Shown: in pieces, positions 6,457 through 7,540 of the stretch | Layout: each line of letters opens with the position of its first letter | Position numbering within the stretch: the stretch's first letter is position 1 | DNA from: Paracoccaceae bacterium | GTDB taxonomy: Bacteria; Pseudomonadota; Alphaproteobacteria; Rhodobacterales; Rhodobacteraceae | DNA: 7,540 nucleotides | Assembly (NCBI GenBank): GCA_007131945.1 | Contig: SLPP01000270.1 | Location: forward strand, 1 to 7,540 | Reading direction: 5' to 3' | The notes under the pieces: model-generated | The model's input: the letters and a program-made list of their open reading frames with translations, nothing else | Database searches by the model: none | Told to the model about the DNA's origin: nothing | Translations under genes and position numbers: made by a program

Positions 6457-6480
6457 AAAGCCTAGCGTTTCTGTCAGAAA
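6452..6480 (+). promoter_or_regulatory. Putative bfd-bfr promoter with overlapping palindrome
   Basis: TTTACA (6452-6457) is a good -35, with CAGAAA (6475-6480) 17 bases later as a weak -10. The palindrome TTTCTG-T-CAGAAA (6468-6480) covers the -10, a position suited to repression. Iron-responsive regulators (Irr, RirA or Fur types) commonly control such genes in alphaproteobacteria, but the motif does not clearly match any one consensus I know. Confidence 0.45.
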
Positions 6481-6528
6481 AGCCCCGGCGACCGGGATCA
6501 GGTCGTCGAACGGTTGCGAAGGCGCGGC

Positions 6529-6786
6529 ATGATCGTCTGTCACTGCATGGGTATCGCCGATCACGAGATCCGGTCCGCCATCGACTGGATGCGCGCCGCC
6601 GACCCCGACACGATCATCACCCCGCGCAAGGTCTATCGCGCGCTCGGCAAGACCGCCGATTGCGGCGGCTGCCTGCCGCTCTTCCTTGACACGATGCGCC
6701 GATGTGACAGTTTCCCGGTTGCAACAACCGAACGGGCCGGGTTTCCGGTCCCGATACTGCGCGGTGTGAAAGGAAGGACGGAATGA
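6529..6786 (+). CDS. bfd: Bacterioferritin-associated ferredoxin
   Basis: This 85-residue protein binds one 2Fe-2S cluster. Bfd docks on bacterioferritin and passes electrons through its heme to reduce and release stored iron. The ligands are Cys4, Cys6 (MIVCHC) and Cys45, Cys48 (DCGGC). The gap between the pairs is 38 residues, against 31-32 in Pseudomonas and E. coli Bfd, because of extra sequence around [13 protein letters not shown]. The ATG at 6529 is preceded by GAAGG at a good distance and gives the family's normal N-terminus; an in-frame TTG at 6514 is less likely. The last 35 or so residues after the second cysteine pair are not conserved as far as I can tell. It overlaps the bfr start by 4 bases (ATGA), so translation is probably coupled. 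Confidence 0.92.
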   Translation: MIVCHCMGIADHEIRSAIDWMRAADPDTIITPRKVYRALGKTADCGGCLPLFLDTMRRCDSFPVATTERAGFPVPILRGVKGRTE

Positions 6787-7268
6787 ACGGCGACGCCAAG
6801 GTCATCGAGTATCTCAACGCGGCGCTGCGGTCCGAACTGACCGCTGTCAGCCAGTACTGGCTGCATTACCGGCTGCAGGAGGACTGGGGCTACGGGCATC
6901 TGGCGGCGAAAAGCCGTGCCGAATCGATCGAGGAGATGCACCACGCCGACAAGCTGATCGAGCGGATCATCTTTCTCGAGGGCCATCCCAACCTGCAGAA
7001 GCTCGACCCACTGCGTATCGGTCAGAACCTGCGCGAGACGCTGGAATGCGACCTCGCCGCCGAGCACGACGCGCGCAACCTCTATATCGAGGCGCGCCAG
7101 CACTGCGAGAAGGTCGCCGACTATGTCAGCAAGGACCTGTTCGAGGAACTCATCGCCGACGAGGAAGGCCATATCGACTTCCTCGAGACCCAGCTCGACC
7201 TGATGGAGAAGCTCGGCGAGGAGAAATACGGGCTCCTGAACGCCCGGCCCGCCAACGAAGCCGAGTAG
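6783..7268 (+). CDS. bfr: Bacterioferritin, heme-binding type
   Basis: This 161-residue protein has the normal length for Bfr, which assembles as a 24-mer cage in the cytoplasm. It oxidises Fe(II) at a di-iron site and stores it as a ferric core. All ferroxidase ligands are in canonical positions: Glu18, Glu51, His54, Glu94, Glu127 and His130. Met52 is present, so this is the heme-binding kind that can accept electrons from Bfd. The start at 6783 overlaps the bfd stop; GGAAGGA lies 5 to 12 bases upstream. Pairing with bfd points to iron storage and controlled release, and to protection from Fenton chemistry. The stop codon is 2 bases from that of the convergent MmcQ/YjbR gene. Confidence 0.97.
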   Translation: MNGDAKVIEYLNAALRSELTAVSQYWLHYRLQEDWGYGHLAAKSRAESIEEMHHADKLIERIIFLEGHPNLQKLDPLRIGQNLRETLECDLAAEHDARNLYIEARQHCEKVADYVSKDLFEELIADEEGHIDFLETQLDLMEKLGEEKYGLLNARPANEAE

Positions 7269-7270
7269 CC

Positions 7271-7540
7271 CTATTCCAGCGCCGCCTGCCGCTTCTTCGG
7301 CAGCTTTTCGCGGATCAGCCGGTAGGACGTGACGACGCGGTCGCGCAACTCGTCATCCTCGACCCGGTCCCACGGGATCAGGACCCAGGAGCGATGCAGG
7401 TAGGGCGCCCGCTCGGCGCGGCCGAGGTCGACCAGCAGTTGCGCGCTCTCGACATCGGCGCATTTGACCGAGACGCCGGTATTCATCGTGCCGATCAGCG
7501 CGAAGAGCTTGCCGCCGACCTTCCAGGCGTCATGCCCGCC
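7271..7540 (-). CDS. MmcQ/YjbR family protein, 5' end outside the window
   Basis: The frame is open from the right edge, so the gene is cut at its 5' end; 89 codons are visible, against about 110-120 residues for the family. The readable part begins GGHDAWKVGGKLFALIG and goes on through an ATG at 7486 that is internal, not the start. HDAWKVGGKLFA, PYLHRSWVLIPW and the final SYRLIREKLPKK are typical of MmcQ/YjbR proteins, which have a CyaY-like fold. They are often labelled DNA-binding, but their cellular role is poorly established. It converges on bfr with no room for a terminator between them. Confidence 0.85.
   Translation of the reverse strand, partial: GGHDAWKVGGKLFALIGTMNTGVSVKCADVESAQLLVDLGRAERAPYLHRSWVLIPWDRVEDDELRDRVVTSYRLIREKLPKKRQAALE

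Noticed and set aside
1..7540. Mobile element, prophage, CRISPR array, toxin-antitoxin pair, tRNA or rRNA
   Set aside because: No transposase, integrase, regularly spaced repeats, paired small toxin-like genes or tRNA-like cloverleaf was seen. All main frames belong to ordinary chromosomal families.

Overview
The window looks like chromosome from a GC-rich alphaproteobacterium, most likely of the Rhodobacterales (Rhodobacteraceae). This rests on the base composition, on the protein families (YheS-type ABC-F, MarC, a TIGR02281-type membrane aspartic protease, Bfd with a long inter-cysteine region) and on FNR-type TTGAT-N4-ATCAA boxes. No database search was possible, so the taxon is an inference.

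Left part (1-3990): ndk (nucleoside diphosphate kinase) runs leftward. Diverging from it and running rightward are an ABC-F ATPase, a six-helix MarC-family membrane protein and, after a 249-base gap, a membrane-anchored retropepsin-like aspartic protease. Two diverged copies of one 78-base element lie in non-coding DNA, one just beyond the ndk stop (5-82) and one between marC and the protease gene (3165-3242). They share conserved ends, a variable core and a palindromic right end. The protease gene seems to be preceded by a promoter whose start point falls on the ATG of a 15-codon mini-ORF, which overlaps the protease start by ATGA.

Middle part (3992-6401): a leftward Rrf2-family regulator with three clustered cysteines (NsrR-like) diverges from a rightward two-gene unit. 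That unit encodes a Tat-signal-bearing flavoprotein of the sulfide:quinone oxidoreductase (SQR) type II kind, then a small three-helix membrane protein. The shared intergenic region holds two perfect FNR boxes, one near each gene start. The simplest reading is an oxygen-controlled, Fe-S-sensor-supervised module that oxidises sulfide or a related thiol/persulfide outside the cytoplasm and passes electrons to the membrane.

Right part (6402-7540): two tandem hairpins end the SQR unit. A compact promoter with a 13-base palindrome over its -10 region then drives bfd (2Fe-2S ferredoxin that releases iron from bacterioferritin) and bfr (heme-type bacterioferritin), coupled by ATGA overlap. A leftward MmcQ/YjbR-family gene, cut by the window edge, converges on bfr with 2 bases between the stops. 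No RNA gene, transposon, phage gene or CRISPR array was seen. No stretch over 300 bases lacks a gene.
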